From contig NZ_RXOL01000001.1 of NCBI RefSeq assembly GCF_004004515.1, forward strand, positions 124,001 through 188,000: a stretch of 64,000 nucleotides of DNA, given 5' to 3'. The DNA is from Croceicoccus ponticola (GTDB lineage: Bacteria; Pseudomonadota; Alphaproteobacteria; Sphingomonadales; Sphingomonadaceae). Below are positions 51,667 through 60,472 of the stretch, in pieces (the first letter of the stretch is position 1; the number at the start of each line of letters is the position of its first letter). The notes under the pieces are model-generated. The model saw only the letters and a program-made list of their open reading frames with translations, was not told the DNA's origin and searched no databases. The position numbers and the translations under genes were made by a program.

Positions 51667-52542
51667 ATGATCCTGCCGCGCGCGCTGCGCCATCAGCGCG
51701 CCATAACGATAATGGCGCTGGTCCTCCTCGCGGTATTGGCGTGGACATGGATCGTGGCCGGGGCGGGCATGGCGATGGATCCGCTGGTCTCGATCGTTCC
51801 GCAATCCATGTCCGATATCGCGACGCCCGACATGCCGATGGCGGATATGGCCATGGGGGATATGCCCATGGCGGACATACCCGCTCCGCCCATCGAGGGG
51901 ACGAGCGCATGGTCGGGCAGCCGCATCCTGCTCGTCATGTCGATGTGGTGGGTCATGATGATTGCCATGATGCTGCCTGCCGCCACGCCGACGATCCTGC
52001 TTTATGCCAAGGCGGTCGGAGCTTCGGCCCATGTATCGGCTGACGGATCTAACGGTGCGATGTCACCCGCGACCGGGGCGTTTCTGGCCGGATACCTGAT
52101 CGTATGGGGCGGATTTTCCGTGTTCGCGACCTTGTTGCACATGATGCTGGATGCGACCGGGTTATTGAGCGCGATGGGCATGGCGTCGCAAAGCCGGGTC
52201 CTGTCCGCGATCGTGCTCATTGCCGCCGGTGCCTATCAGCTCAGCCCGTTGAAGGAGGCGTGCCTGAACCATTGCCGCAGCCCGGGGCAATTCCTTGCGC
52301 GGCACTATCGGCCCGGACGGTTGGGCGGGATGCGCATGGGCGTGATCCACGGCGCCTATTGCGTCGGATGCTGCTGGTTGTTGATGGCCCTGCTGTTCGT
52401 CGGCGGGGTCATGAACCTTGCGTGGATCGCGCTGCTGACATTGCTGGTTGCGGCGGAAAAGCTGCTGCCGTGGGGCCGCGCCGTGGCCATTGTTGCCGGA
52501 CTGGGCTGTATCGGGTGGGGAATTGCGATTCTCGTCTTCTGA
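51667..52542 (+). CDS. DUF2182 metal-binding-type integral membrane protein
   Basis: A 291-residue membrane protein with six or seven hydrophobic segments. After the first helix the periplasmic loop contains a methionine-rich stretch, PDMPMADMAMGDMPMADIP, at about residues 55-73, of the type used by copper-handling proteins. WWVMMIAMMLPAATP is the family core, and YQLSPLKEACLNHCRSP and GAYCVGCCW supply cysteines. The role is unknown; together with DUF1326 it may move or insert a metal. No stop-to-start overlap with the dehydrogenase gene that follows 165 bases later. Confidence 0.87.
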   Translation: MILPRALRHQRAITIMALVLLAVLAWTWIVAGAGMAMDPLVSIVPQSMSDIATPDMPMADMAMGDMPMADIPAPPIEGTSAWSGSRILLVMSMWWVMMIAMMLPAATPTILLYAKAVGASAHVSADGSNGAMSPATGAFLAGYLIVWGGFSVFATLLHMMLDATGLLSAMGMASQSRVLSAIVLIAAGAYQLSPLKEACLNHCRSPGQFLARHYRPGRLGGMRMGVIHGAYCVGCCWLLMALLFVGGVMNLAWIALLTLLVAAEKLLPWGRAVAIVAGLGCIGWGIAILVF

Positions 52543-52706
52543 TCGCGCCAGAACATAGCTAGCTAGAACTTAGCCAGAATGCGAGGTGCGCGGGTCTTGC
52601 TCTTGCGCCAAGACGGATGCTCGCGACATTCGGTTGGCACGCTGCCGCCGGGTTCGCCCCGTTGCCCATGTGGCGGGAAACACAGAACATAAATGCGGGA
52701 GTTGCC

Positions 52707-54830
52707 GTGATCATTTCCAATTTTACGCCATCGGTTTTCCGGACGAACCTGGGGCGCGCCGCTCCGCGTTTCGTGCTGGCGATGATTGCTGCCGCCTGTC
52801 TTTCGACCTGTACAACCGATACGCCAGAAGCCGCCGATCCCGCGCAGGATGCGGCCAACTGGACCGGGTTCGGCGGGAACAGCGACGAACAGCATTACAG
52901 CGCGCTCGATCAGATCGACGCGGACAACGTGGGCGAACTCGGCCTCGTCTGGTCGATGGACCTTCCCCAACAGAACAGCGTGTCCGCGCCGTTGGCAGTG
53001 GACGGCGTGCTTTACACCGCCACCGGCTATTCGGTCGTGCGAGCCATCGATGCCGTGACGGGCAAGCTGTTGTGGGAATACGATCCGCAAGTGCCCGAAG
53101 CCGCCGGTCGCAAGCTGCGTCAGGGCTGGGGCATTCGCGGCCTCGCTTATGGCGAAGGGCGGCTTTACGTCGGCACGCATGACGGTCGTTTGCTGGGCAT
53201 CAATGCCAAGGACGGCACGCTTGCGTGGTCGGCGCAAACGCTGCCCAAGGACAACGCCAGCTTCATCAGTGGGCCGGCGCGGTACTTTGACGGCAAGGTC
53301 ATCATCGGCTTTGGCGGAGGCGATGTCAGCGACGTGCGCGGCTATGTGACCGCTTACGATGCGAAGACCGGAAGCCAGCTCTGGCGCTTCTGGACCGTGC
53401 CGGGCAATCCGTCCGATGGGTTTGAGAACAAGGCCATGGAAATGGCGGCCAAGACGTGGGCTGGCGAATGGTGGAAATACGGCGGCGGCGGCACCGTTTG
53501 GAACGCGATGACCTACGATCGCAGCACGAATTCGATGATCCTCGGCGTGGGCAACGGATCGCCGTGGAACCACAAGATCCGCAGTGAAGGGAAGGGCGAC
53601 AACCTCTTCCTCGCCTCCATCGTCGCGCTTGACGCCGATACGGGCGAATACAAGTGGCATTATCAGGTCAATCCCGGCGAAAGCTGGGACTACAACGCGT
53701 CGATGGATATGGAACTGGCCGACCTCGACATTGGGGGCCAGCAACGCAAGGTGCTGATGACCGCGCCCAAGAACGGGTTTTTCTATGTCATCGACCGCAC
53801 GACCGGAAAGCTGATTTCGGCCGAACCGTTCGTAAAGGTTTCGTGGGCCTCGAAGATCGACCTGAAGACAGGCAGACCGGTTGAAAATCCCGATGCGCGC
53901 TATGCCGATGGCAAGACTTTCACGATGTGGCCCGGCCCTGTCGGCGCGCATACGTGGCTGCCGATGGCGTACAATCCGAAGACGCGGCTGGTCTATATCC
54001 CCGCAATCGAGATGGCCACGAGCTACAACGACGTCGGGATCGAGCGTAAGAACTGGAAGCGCACGCCCGGCAACGCGGTCGATGGCGGGGCCAACCCCAA
54101 TTTCGTCGTGCCCGATGCGGGGCCGACGAATGCGACCAGCGCGCTGATCGCATGGGACCCCGTGACGCAGAAACAGGTCTGGAAAGTGCCGACGCCGGGA
54201 CCGTGGAACGGCGGCATCATGACGACGGCTGGCAATCTCGTGTTCCAGGGTAGGATCGACGGCACGTTTGACGCCTATGCCGCGGATACCGGCAAGAAGG
54301 TGTGGAGCTTTGCCGCGCAGGCCCCCGTCACCGCGCCGCCGATCAGCTATTCGGTGAACGGCAAGCAGTATGTGACCGTCATCACCGGCATGGGCACCAG
54401 CGGTTCGGCGTTCGGCACGCTGCTGCCCGTATCGATCGATTACCGCACGCAGGCCCGGCGCATCCTGACCTTTGCCATCGGTGGCAAGGGCACTTTGCCG
54501 AAACAGGTCGCAACCCCGGTGGAGCCTGTGGCCGACCCGGATTACACAGCCGACGCTGCACTTGAATTGCAAGGGCTGATGAAGTTCGCGCGCCAGTGCG
54601 CGGTGTGCCACGGGGTCGATGCCATCGCGGCGGGCCATGCGCCGGATTTGCGTGCATCGTCCGTCCCGCTCGACGCGGCGGCGTTCGCCAGCGTGGTGAG
54701 GGACGGAATTCTCGTGCCCAACGGCATGCCGCGGTTCGAGGAATATACCGACGCGGACCTTGCCGCCGTGCGCCAATACATCCGCGCCGAAGCGGCCAAG
54801 TGGCGGACAACGGCCAAGCCGCAAAAATAG
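52707..54830 (+). CDS. PQQ-dependent alcohol dehydrogenase with C-terminal cytochrome c
   Basis: A 707-residue quinohaemoprotein. GTG 52707 behind GGGAG is the best start and gives a signal with a lipobox-like LSTC near residue 36. An eight-bladed propeller follows, with RGYVTAYDAKTGSQLWRFWT, the PQQ/metal segment GNGSPWNHK near 288, catalytic Asp in ESWDYNASMDM near 330 and several W-docking repeats. The C-terminal domain has one haem site CAVCHG near 632 and a Met ligand region (PNGMPRFEEY). It oxidises primary alcohols in the periplasm. The adjacent cysteine pair usual near PQQ is absent, replaced by RQGWGIRGLAY. Confidence 0.9.
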   Translation: MIISNFTPSVFRTNLGRAAPRFVLAMIAAACLSTCTTDTPEAADPAQDAANWTGFGGNSDEQHYSALDQIDADNVGELGLVWSMDLPQQNSVSAPLAVDGVLYTATGYSVVRAIDAVTGKLLWEYDPQVPEAAGRKLRQGWGIRGLAYGEGRLYVGTHDGRLLGINAKDGTLAWSAQTLPKDNASFISGPARYFDGKVIIGFGGGDVSDVRGYVTAYDAKTGSQLWRFWTVPGNPSDGFENKAMEMAAKTWAGEWWKYGGGGTVWNAMTYDRSTNSMILGVGNGSPWNHKIRSEGKGDNLFLASIVALDADTGEYKWHYQVNPGESWDYNASMDMELADLDIGGQQRKVLMTAPKNGFFYVIDRTTGKLISAEPFVKVSWASKIDLKTGRPVENPDARYADGKTFTMWPGPVGAHTWLPMAYNPKTRLVYIPAIEMATSYNDVGIERKNWKRTPGNAVDGGANPNFVVPDAGPTNATSALIAWDPVTQKQVWKVPTPGPWNGGIMTTAGNLVFQGRIDGTFDAYAADTGKKVWSFAAQAPVTAPPISYSVNGKQYVTVITGMGTSGSAFGTLLPVSIDYRTQARRILTFAIGGKGTLPKQVATPVEPVADPDYTADAALELQGLMKFARQCAVCHGVDAIAAGHAPDLRASSVPLDAAAFASVVRDGILVPNGMPRFEEYTDADLAAVRQYIRAEAAKWRTTAKPQK

Positions 54831-54843
54831 ACTATGCCCGGCT

Positions 54844-54867
54844 CGCCTGTCAGGAAAACGACAGGCG
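54844..54867. terminator. Hairpin between the dehydrogenase and the SANT-like gene
   Basis: CGCCTGTC and GACAGGCG form an eight-base stem around AGGAAAAC, in the gap between two convergent genes. There is no T tract on either side. Probably a shared terminator. Confidence 0.55.
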
Positions 54868-54873
54868 GGCCGT

Positions 54874-55053
54874 TCAGCGCAGCTTGGCGATGGGGAGCCC
54901 GTCCAGCTTGGCGCGGTCTTTAATCGACTCTTCGCTGCGGGTGAGCGCCTTGGCTATGGCCTTCAGCCCCATGCCTTTCTTGGCAAGGGTGTGGAGCTTC
55001 TGAAGCTCGTCGGGGCGCCAGGGCTGGCGGTGTCGTTCAAAGCGTTCGGCCAT
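54874..55053 (-). CDS. Small SANT/Myb-like helix-turn-helix protein (59 aa)
   Basis: Reading leftward from ATG 55053 gives MAERFERHRQPWRPDELQKL, then LHTLAKKGMGLKAIAKALTR, then SEESIKDRAKLDGL to a TGA stop. The pattern of tryptophan, three helices and the RS-EESIKDRA third helix resembles the small SANT/Myb-like domain found as a stand-alone protein in alphaproteobacteria, where it is thought to bind DNA or act in protein contacts. It is basic and has no other domain. It lies just downstream of the beta-CASP gene on the same strand. Confidence 0.75.
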   Translation of the reverse strand: MAERFERHRQPWRPDELQKLHTLAKKGMGLKAIAKALTRSEESIKDRAKLDGLPIAKLR

Positions 55054-55103
55054 ACCGGTGCCTTAGACGCTGGTTCGCCAAATGACCACGGCTGCGCGAA
55101 ATT

Positions 55104-56729
55104 TCACGCAGCGGGTGTATCGTCCGGCTGGCGGCGCGACGATTGGGGTCGAACGGCCGCGTTATAAGATTCCAAAATTTCGCGCATCCGGCGCAACGCC
55201 TCGCGCCGTTTGCGTTCGTCCGCTATGCGCGACAGCTGGCCCTTCAGCGCGGTTGCGAACGCGGCGTATTCGTTCTGCCAATCGGCCCCGATCGCCTGTT
55301 GCAATTCGACATTCCCGGTGGCCGTGCGCTTTGCCTTTTTCCCCGCCGCCAGGCCATAGCTTTCGCCCAGTTCGGGCAAGCGGACATTGGCCTCGGGCAA
55401 TTTGCGCTGCAGTTCGCGGCGCAGCGCCTCTGCCTCCTCCGGCTCTCCGTGGTCGAGGAATATGGTGCCGGCCCCCGGCCCCCTTGCGGCGATCCAGTCG
55501 AGCAGTCCGCGCTGGTCCGCATGGGCCGAATAATGGTCGATCCGCCGGATCTGCGCCCGAACCCTGACGTCGGTGCCCGATATGCGGACGGCTTTCGCCC
55601 CTTCCAGAATGACTCGGCCGAGCGATCCCTTGGCCTGAAATCCGACGAAGAGCACGGTCGAATCCGGACGGTGAAGGTTGTGCGTCAGGTGATGCCTGAT
55701 CCGTCCGCCCTCGCACATGCCCGATGCGGCCATGATGATTGCGCCCGACACGGAATTCAGCCGGATCGATTCCGCAACGTCACCCACGAAATGCAATGAA
55801 CGGTCGGCAAAAACGTCAGCGCCGCCGGTATCCTCAAGCTCTGCCGCATAGCGCGAAAACACCTCGGTCACCCGCGACGCCAGCGGGGAATCAATGAAAA
55901 CCGGCACGTCGGGCACCATCCCCGCACGCAACAGGAATACAAGGTCGAGCAGCAGTTCCTGTGTCCGTTCCAGCGCGAAAACCGGGATGACCAGATTGCC
56001 CCCACGGGCGAGAGCGGCGGTAACTTCGGCGCCGAGCAGTTTGCGGCGCTGGTCGATCGTCACGTCATCGCGCACGCGCCCGCCATAAGTGGATTCGCAC
56101 ACCACATGATCGAATCCAGCGGGTCCTTGGGGATCGAGCTGGAACGCCTTGTTATCCGGCCCCAGATCGCCCGAGCACATGACGCGAACGCCGCCAGCCA
56201 TCAGTTCGACGGACGCCGCGCCAAGGATGTGGCCCGCGTTCCACAGCCGGGCGCGAAAGCCGAGGGCAGGTTCGAACCATTCCTCCAGCTCGACCCGGCG
56301 GCACAGCCGCCATGCGGCCAGCGCGTCCGCTTCGGTATAGGCGGGGACAAAGGCCTCATCGCCCGCGCGGTCGCGCCTTCGATTGCGACGCTGGGTATCG
56401 GCTTCCTGTATCCGCCCCGCGTCGGCCAGCATGTGTTCGAGCAGGTCGGCGGTCGGTCCGGTACACCAGATCGCGCCCTTGAACCCCCGCGCCACCATTT
56501 TGGGCAGCAGTCCGCTGTGGTCGATGTGCGCATGGGTCAGGACGACGGCAGGAATGCGTGCCGGATCGAAATCGAACGGCCCGGTGTTGAGCATTTCGAG
56601 CGTGCGCGAACCCTGAAACATGCCGCAATCGACAAGGATGGACCGACCGTCGTGTTCGAACCGCATGCACGAACCGGTGACGGTTTGCGCGCCACCGTGA
56701 AAAGTCAGCTCAAGCGGGTGTTCAGTCAT
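55104..56729 (-). CDS. MBL-fold beta-CASP exonuclease-like protein
   Basis: A 541-residue metallo-beta-lactamase/beta-CASP protein of the RNA-processing exonuclease (Ysh1-like) group. The metal site is LTHAHIDHSG near residue 65 with later ligands in WNAGHILGAAS near 165 and CSGDLGPD near 188. The beta-CASP insert holds RGGNLVIPVFALERTQE and IIMAASGMCEGGRIRHHL, and HYSAHADQRGLLDW gives the C-terminal His. Predicted to process RNA with two zinc ions. AGGAG stands before ATG 56729 directly after the L,D-transpeptidase stop, so these two genes form one transcript. Confidence 0.88.
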   Translation of the reverse strand: MTEHPLELTFHGGAQTVTGSCMRFEHDGRSILVDCGMFQGSRTLEMLNTGPFDFDPARIPAVVLTHAHIDHSGLLPKMVARGFKGAIWCTGPTADLLEHMLADAGRIQEADTQRRNRRRDRAGDEAFVPAYTEADALAAWRLCRRVELEEWFEPALGFRARLWNAGHILGAASVELMAGGVRVMCSGDLGPDNKAFQLDPQGPAGFDHVVCESTYGGRVRDDVTIDQRRKLLGAEVTAALARGGNLVIPVFALERTQELLLDLVFLLRAGMVPDVPVFIDSPLASRVTEVFSRYAAELEDTGGADVFADRSLHFVGDVAESIRLNSVSGAIIMAASGMCEGGRIRHHLTHNLHRPDSTVLFVGFQAKGSLGRVILEGAKAVRISGTDVRVRAQIRRIDHYSAHADQRGLLDWIAARGPGAGTIFLDHGEPEEAEALRRELQRKLPEANVRLPELGESYGLAAGKKAKRTATGNVELQQAIGADWQNEYAAFATALKGQLSRIADERKRREALRRMREILESYNAAVRPQSSRRQPDDTPAA

Positions 56730-56740
56730 CGTCATCTCCT

Positions 56741-57931
56741 TCATCCGGCTGCATTTGCCGGGACGGGACAGCCTTCGCCGACCGTCGTTTCTGCCATCCG
56801 CACCGGCGGGCGCATGTCGGCCGAGGCGCGGATGCGGGTGTCCCGGCGATAGATGTCCGGCACCACGCGTACCGATCCGTCGCCGTCGGCAAATGCGGTG
56901 AAATACGTGACGTAGATCGGCAGCCCGCGCGGCAGGTCGACCGTCGTCGTCTTGCGCGTCGCCACGATGGCGTCGATCTCATCGCGGGTCATGCGGCCAT
57001 CCAGCAGCGTCGTGGCCAGCCCCAGCGCATCGCTGACCCGGATGCAGCCATGGCTGAACGTGCGCACCTGTTCGTCGAACAGCGCCTTGTTCGGCGTGTC
57101 GTGCAGATAGACGCGGTAATTGTTGGGCATCACCAGTTTAACCACGCCCAGCGCATTGTTCGGCCCGGGCCTCTGGCGATAGGACCCGTTGCCCCACACG
57201 TAGCCGCGCGCACGCGCCGTCGCGGGGCTGCGACGGACCAGCGCACCGATGCTTTCGCGCACGATGCTGGCGGGGATATACCACCACGGATTGATGTTCA
57301 CCCCGGTCACCGTCGCGCCGAAAATCGGGGTCGGCGTGCTGGTTTTCCCGACGATGACGCGCCATGCGCCCACAGGTTTTCCGCCGCGCCACAGCCTTGC
57401 CTCGAACGCGGGGGCGTTAACGATCAGGTAGTCCGCACCCGGATCGCGCGGCATCCAGCGCCAACGTTCCATGTTGCGCACGATGGCCGTGCGCCGATCC
57501 AAGTCAGTTTCAGTCGCCAGCGCGCGTCGCAAGATCGCATAGTCGGGATGCACAGGGCGCAGGCCGGCAAGAAAACTGCCGAGCGAGCCGTTTCCAACCG
57601 CGTGATCCAGCATGGGCGCGAGATCGATATCTCGATCGGGGTCGACGATGTTCCAGCCCGCGCGTTCGCCCGAAGTTGCCGCGCCCAACAGATGCATCCG
57701 CGCAAGTTCGAGCGCGAGGGCGTCGGCGGCTTCGTCGATCTGCGCCTCCGCCCCCGCCGCCACGGCCCGGCTCAGCGGCCTGACCGGGAGTTCAGGCAAT
57801 CCTTCGTTCGGCGCGGCGGCGACCCATTGGCGCAAGGTGACGAGATCGTCGCTGGTCCAGCGCGCGGCCATCGCGGGAGAGGCGGCCAGCAGCCCCGACA
57901 TCAGCGTCAACGCGAGCAACGCCGCCCTCAT
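56741..57931 (-). CDS. L,D-transpeptidase, YcbB-like
   Basis: A 396-residue protein with a signal peptide (LLALTLMSGLLAASPAMA) and a C-terminal YkuD catalytic domain. The active motif is FSHGCIRVSDAL near residue 305 with the nucleophilic cysteine, preceded by YRVYLHDTPNKALFDEQ. The middle part contains the NMERWRWMPRDPGADY segment typical of the long YcbB form. It makes 3-3 cross-links in peptidoglycan or attaches proteins to it. Start 57931 was chosen because of the signal peptide. It is divergent from a second L,D-transpeptidase-type gene. Confidence 0.9.
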   Translation of the reverse strand: MRAALLALTLMSGLLAASPAMAARWTSDDLVTLRQWVAAAPNEGLPELPVRPLSRAVAAGAEAQIDEAADALALELARMHLLGAATSGERAGWNIVDPDRDIDLAPMLDHAVGNGSLGSFLAGLRPVHPDYAILRRALATETDLDRRTAIVRNMERWRWMPRDPGADYLIVNAPAFEARLWRGGKPVGAWRVIVGKTSTPTPIFGATVTGVNINPWWYIPASIVRESIGALVRRSPATARARGYVWGNGSYRQRPGPNNALGVVKLVMPNNYRVYLHDTPNKALFDEQVRTFSHGCIRVSDALGLATTLLDGRMTRDEIDAIVATRKTTTVDLPRGLPIYVTYFTAFADGDGSVRVVPDIYRRDTRIRASADMRPPVRMAETTVGEGCPVPANAAG

Positions 57932-58003
57932 CGCAAAATCTACCTGTTGTATATAACCCTTCACTTCATATACTACATGTAGACATATTCGGGATTGGAT
58001 GGG

Positions 58004-58603
58004 ATGAAGCTCGACCGACGACGCGCCATTGGCGCACTTTTTGCGGCCACCAGTGGTCTGGCCGCTCCACGGGTATTTGCGACCCCGCGCAAGCTCGCAC
58101 GACCGGCCGCGCTGACTCAGGCTTTGGCGGCGCTCGACCGCCATGCCCATCGCGGTATTGCGCGCGATGTCATCGGGCTGGTCGATTTCACGCGGCCTTC
58201 GCGCGACCGGCGCTTCGAAATTGTCGACATCGCCAATGGCCGCGTGGTGGCCAGCTATCTTGTCGCGCATGGCCGGGGCTCGGACCCGCGAAATACCGGC
58301 TGGGTGCAGGAATTCTCCAACCGCGCCGGTTCGAACGCTTCGTCCGCAGGCAGCTACGTCATTGGCGACACCTATTTCGGCAAGCATGGCCGCTCGCGCC
58401 GACTGCTCGGGCTGGACCCTACCAACAGCAACGCCTTCGACCGCGCCATCGTCATGCATGGGGCGGACTATGTGACGCCCACGATGGCCGCCCGCGAAGG
58501 CCGGATCGGCCGCAGCCTCGGCTGCTTTGCGGTGGAGCAGCACGTGCGCGACGAAGTGCTCGACCGGTTGGGCAAGGGGCGGCTGCTGTTCGCTGCGGGC
58601 TGA
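58004..58603 (+). CDS. YkuD_2-type murein L,D-transpeptidase-like protein
   Basis: A 199-residue exported protein. The N-terminus LDRRRAIGALFAATSGLAAP is a likely Tat signal with twin arginine. The catalytic part contains SAGSYVIGDTYFGKHGRSRR and, near residue 150-170, IVMHGADYV and GRIGRSLGCFAVEQ, which correspond to the His and the SxGC nucleophile of the YkuD_2 family. It shares a 72-base promoter gap with the larger transpeptidase on the other strand, so both may be expressed together for envelope remodelling. Confidence 0.85.
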   Translation: MKLDRRRAIGALFAATSGLAAPRVFATPRKLARPAALTQALAALDRHAHRGIARDVIGLVDFTRPSRDRRFEIVDIANGRVVASYLVAHGRGSDPRNTGWVQEFSNRAGSNASSAGSYVIGDTYFGKHGRSRRLLGLDPTNSNAFDRAIVMHGADYVTPTMAAREGRIGRSLGCFAVEQHVRDEVLDRLGKGRLLFAAG

Positions 58604-58616
58604 TCGCGTCATCGCC

Positions 58617-59063
58617 CTATGACCCCGCGGCTTTTCGCGCCCATGCGACGATGGACCCGGTCGGCATCGCGCCCGACTGTCGCGCCACTTCGCGACCCTT
58701 GGCAAACATCATGATCGTCGGGATCGAACGAATGCCGTAACGCCCGGCGATGGCCTGTTCCGCTTCGGTATCCAGCTTGCCCAGCCGGATGGCAGGTTCG
58801 AGCTGTTTGGCCGCCGCGGCAAAGGCGGGGGCCATCTGGCGGCACGGTCCGCACCACGACGCCCAAAAATCGACCAGCAGGGGAATGTCCCCCCGGCCTG
58901 CGTGGGTATCGAAGTTCGCCGTGGTCAGCGTCAGCGGCTGGCCGGTGAACAGTGCCGATCCGCACTTGCCGCACTTTCCCGCTACCGCCGCGCTGCCCAT
59001 GGGCACGCGGTTTAGGGTGTTGCAGGTTGGGCAGACCGCGATCCGGCTGGCTTGTGTTGCCAT
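58617..59063 (-). CDS. trxC: Thioredoxin 2
   Basis: A 148-residue TrxC. The N-terminal zinc finger has CPTCNTLNRVP and CGKCGS (two CxxC pairs), and the thioredoxin domain begins near residue 40 with the active site FWASWCGPCRQMAP near 66-76. The cis-proline loop is GIRSIPTIMMF. It is a cytoplasmic disulfide reductase that also works under oxidative stress. Start 59063 fits the family. It follows the zinc alcohol dehydrogenase gene by 19 bases on the same strand and its stop lies 13 bases from the convergent YkuD_2 stop. Confidence 0.95.
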   Translation of the reverse strand: MATQASRIAVCPTCNTLNRVPMGSAAVAGKCGKCGSALFTGQPLTLTTANFDTHAGRGDIPLLVDFWASWCGPCRQMAPAFAAAAKQLEPAIRLGKLDTEAEQAIAGRYGIRSIPTIMMFAKGREVARQSGAMPTGSIVAWARKAAGS

Positions 59064-59082
59064 GGTCGTCAGGCTCCTTTCG

Positions 59083-60063
59083 TCATGGGACAAGCACCGC
59101 CGCGCCGCTCACCCGGCCGTGGCGCAGGTCGTCCAGCGCTTCGTTCGCGTGGGCAAGCGGATAGGTCGTCGTGCTGGTGCGGATGGGCATGTCGGCGATC
59201 AGAGCGAAAAACTCCCTTCCGTCGCGGCGCGTCAGGTTGGCGACCGACCGGATCGAGCGTTCCTGCCACAAGTCGCGATAGGGAAAGCCGGGAATGTCGC
59301 TCATGTGAATGCCCGCGCACACCACGCTGCCGCCCTTGCGAACGGACCGCAACGCCGTGGGGACCAGCGCGCCGACAGGGGCAAAGATTATCGCGGCGTC
59401 GAGCATGACGGGCGCGGCCTCGTCCGATCCGCCCGCCCAGACGCAGCCCAGCGAGCGGGCAAAATCCTGTGCCGTGCGGTCACCGGGGCTGGTGAAGGCA
59501 TAAATCTCTCGCGCCTGTGCCCGCGCGACTTGCGCGAGGATGTGGGCCGCTGCGCCAAAGCCGTAGAAGCCGATCCGTCGCGCATCGCCCGCCATGCGAA
59601 ATGCGCGATAACCGATCAGCCCTGCGCACAGAAGCGGCGTCGCCTCGACATCGCCGAACCGGTCGGGGATGGCGAAACAGAAGCTTCCGTCAGCCACCAC
59701 GTGCGTCGCAAAGCCGCCATCGCGGGTAAAACCGGTGAACTGCGGATCGTCGCACAGGTTCTCGGCGCCCGCTTGGCAATAATCGCACTGCCCGCAGGTA
59801 TGGCCAAGCCACGGCACGCCGACCCGCGTGCCCGGCGCAAAGCGATCCGCCCCGCTGCCGCAAGCGATCACCCGGCCCACGATTTCATGACCGGGAACGA
59901 TGGGCAGGATGCCGTGGATGTCGCCGTCCACCACGTGCAGGTCGGTGCGGCAGACGCCACATGCGGCGATTTCGATCAGCACTTCGCCGGTGCCGGGCCG
60001 CGGGATTTGCCGCTCGACCAGCCTCAGCGGCTCGGCAGGCTTGTCGAGTTGCATGACTTTCAT
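59083..60063 (-). CDS. Zinc-dependent alcohol dehydrogenase family protein
   Basis: A 326-residue medium-chain dehydrogenase. The catalytic zinc ligands are ACGVCRTDLHVVDGD near residue 37 and PGHEIVGR near 60. The structural zinc loop is CGQCDYCQAGAENLC near 92-106, and the nucleotide-binding turn is GFYGFGAAAHILAQVARA near 165. It is of the AdhA-like group oxidising or reducing aliphatic alcohols and aldehydes with NAD(P). Start 60063 corresponds to MKVMQLDKPAEPL. It forms a probable two-gene unit with trxC. Confidence 0.9.
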   Translation of the reverse strand: MKVMQLDKPAEPLRLVERQIPRPGTGEVLIEIAACGVCRTDLHVVDGDIHGILPIVPGHEIVGRVIACGSGADRFAPGTRVGVPWLGHTCGQCDYCQAGAENLCDDPQFTGFTRDGGFATHVVADGSFCFAIPDRFGDVEATPLLCAGLIGYRAFRMAGDARRIGFYGFGAAAHILAQVARAQAREIYAFTSPGDRTAQDFARSLGCVWAGGSDEAAPVMLDAAIIFAPVGALVPTALRSVRKGGSVVCAGIHMSDIPGFPYRDLWQERSIRSVANLTRRDGREFFALIADMPIRTSTTTYPLAHANEALDDLRHGRVSGAAVLVP

Positions 60064-60472
60064 CTTTGGCAAGGTCGATGCTTCACAACGTATCGTCCTG
60101 TGCGGCCCAGCAGTGTTGCCGGGCACCATTACATTATCGACCCATCGGGCACGCGGGCGCAACTGTCTTTGACCTTTGGCAAAGTTGTCTGAAAATCGTC
60201 CCTGCCGATAAAATGGGGTTGCTTGCCGGGCATGCTTCGACCGCGAAGTCGCAAAAACGACGGCCTGTACCTGTTTATTATAGCGGTGCTTGGCGATTAT
60301 TCATCGGCTGCTGCCGCGCCGTGTCGGCAGACAATCGATTGAGAACCCGCGACAATCCTGATCCTGGGGCACTACTTTGGCCCAGTTGGTTAATGGCGAC
60401 TAAGCATTGTTGACACGCATGTCATTCAGGCAGAGATTACGCCGCGATCAAGTATCAACGGGGGGCGTAGTA
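60064..60472. other. Intergenic region with promoter of the repeat-protein gene
   Basis: No supported gene in about 400 bases. TTGACA at 60410-60415 with GAGATT 17 bases downstream (60433-60438) is a possible promoter and would give a leader of about 28 bases before ATG 60473. CTGCCG (60311) and CGGCAG (60325) form a short hairpin. The left end must contain the promoter of the alcohol dehydrogenase. Confidence 0.4.

Noticed and set aside
52563-54824. 753-codon minus-strand frame opposite the PQQ dehydrogenase
   Set aside because: The plus strand carries catalytic and haem motifs of a known enzyme; the minus frame shows none.
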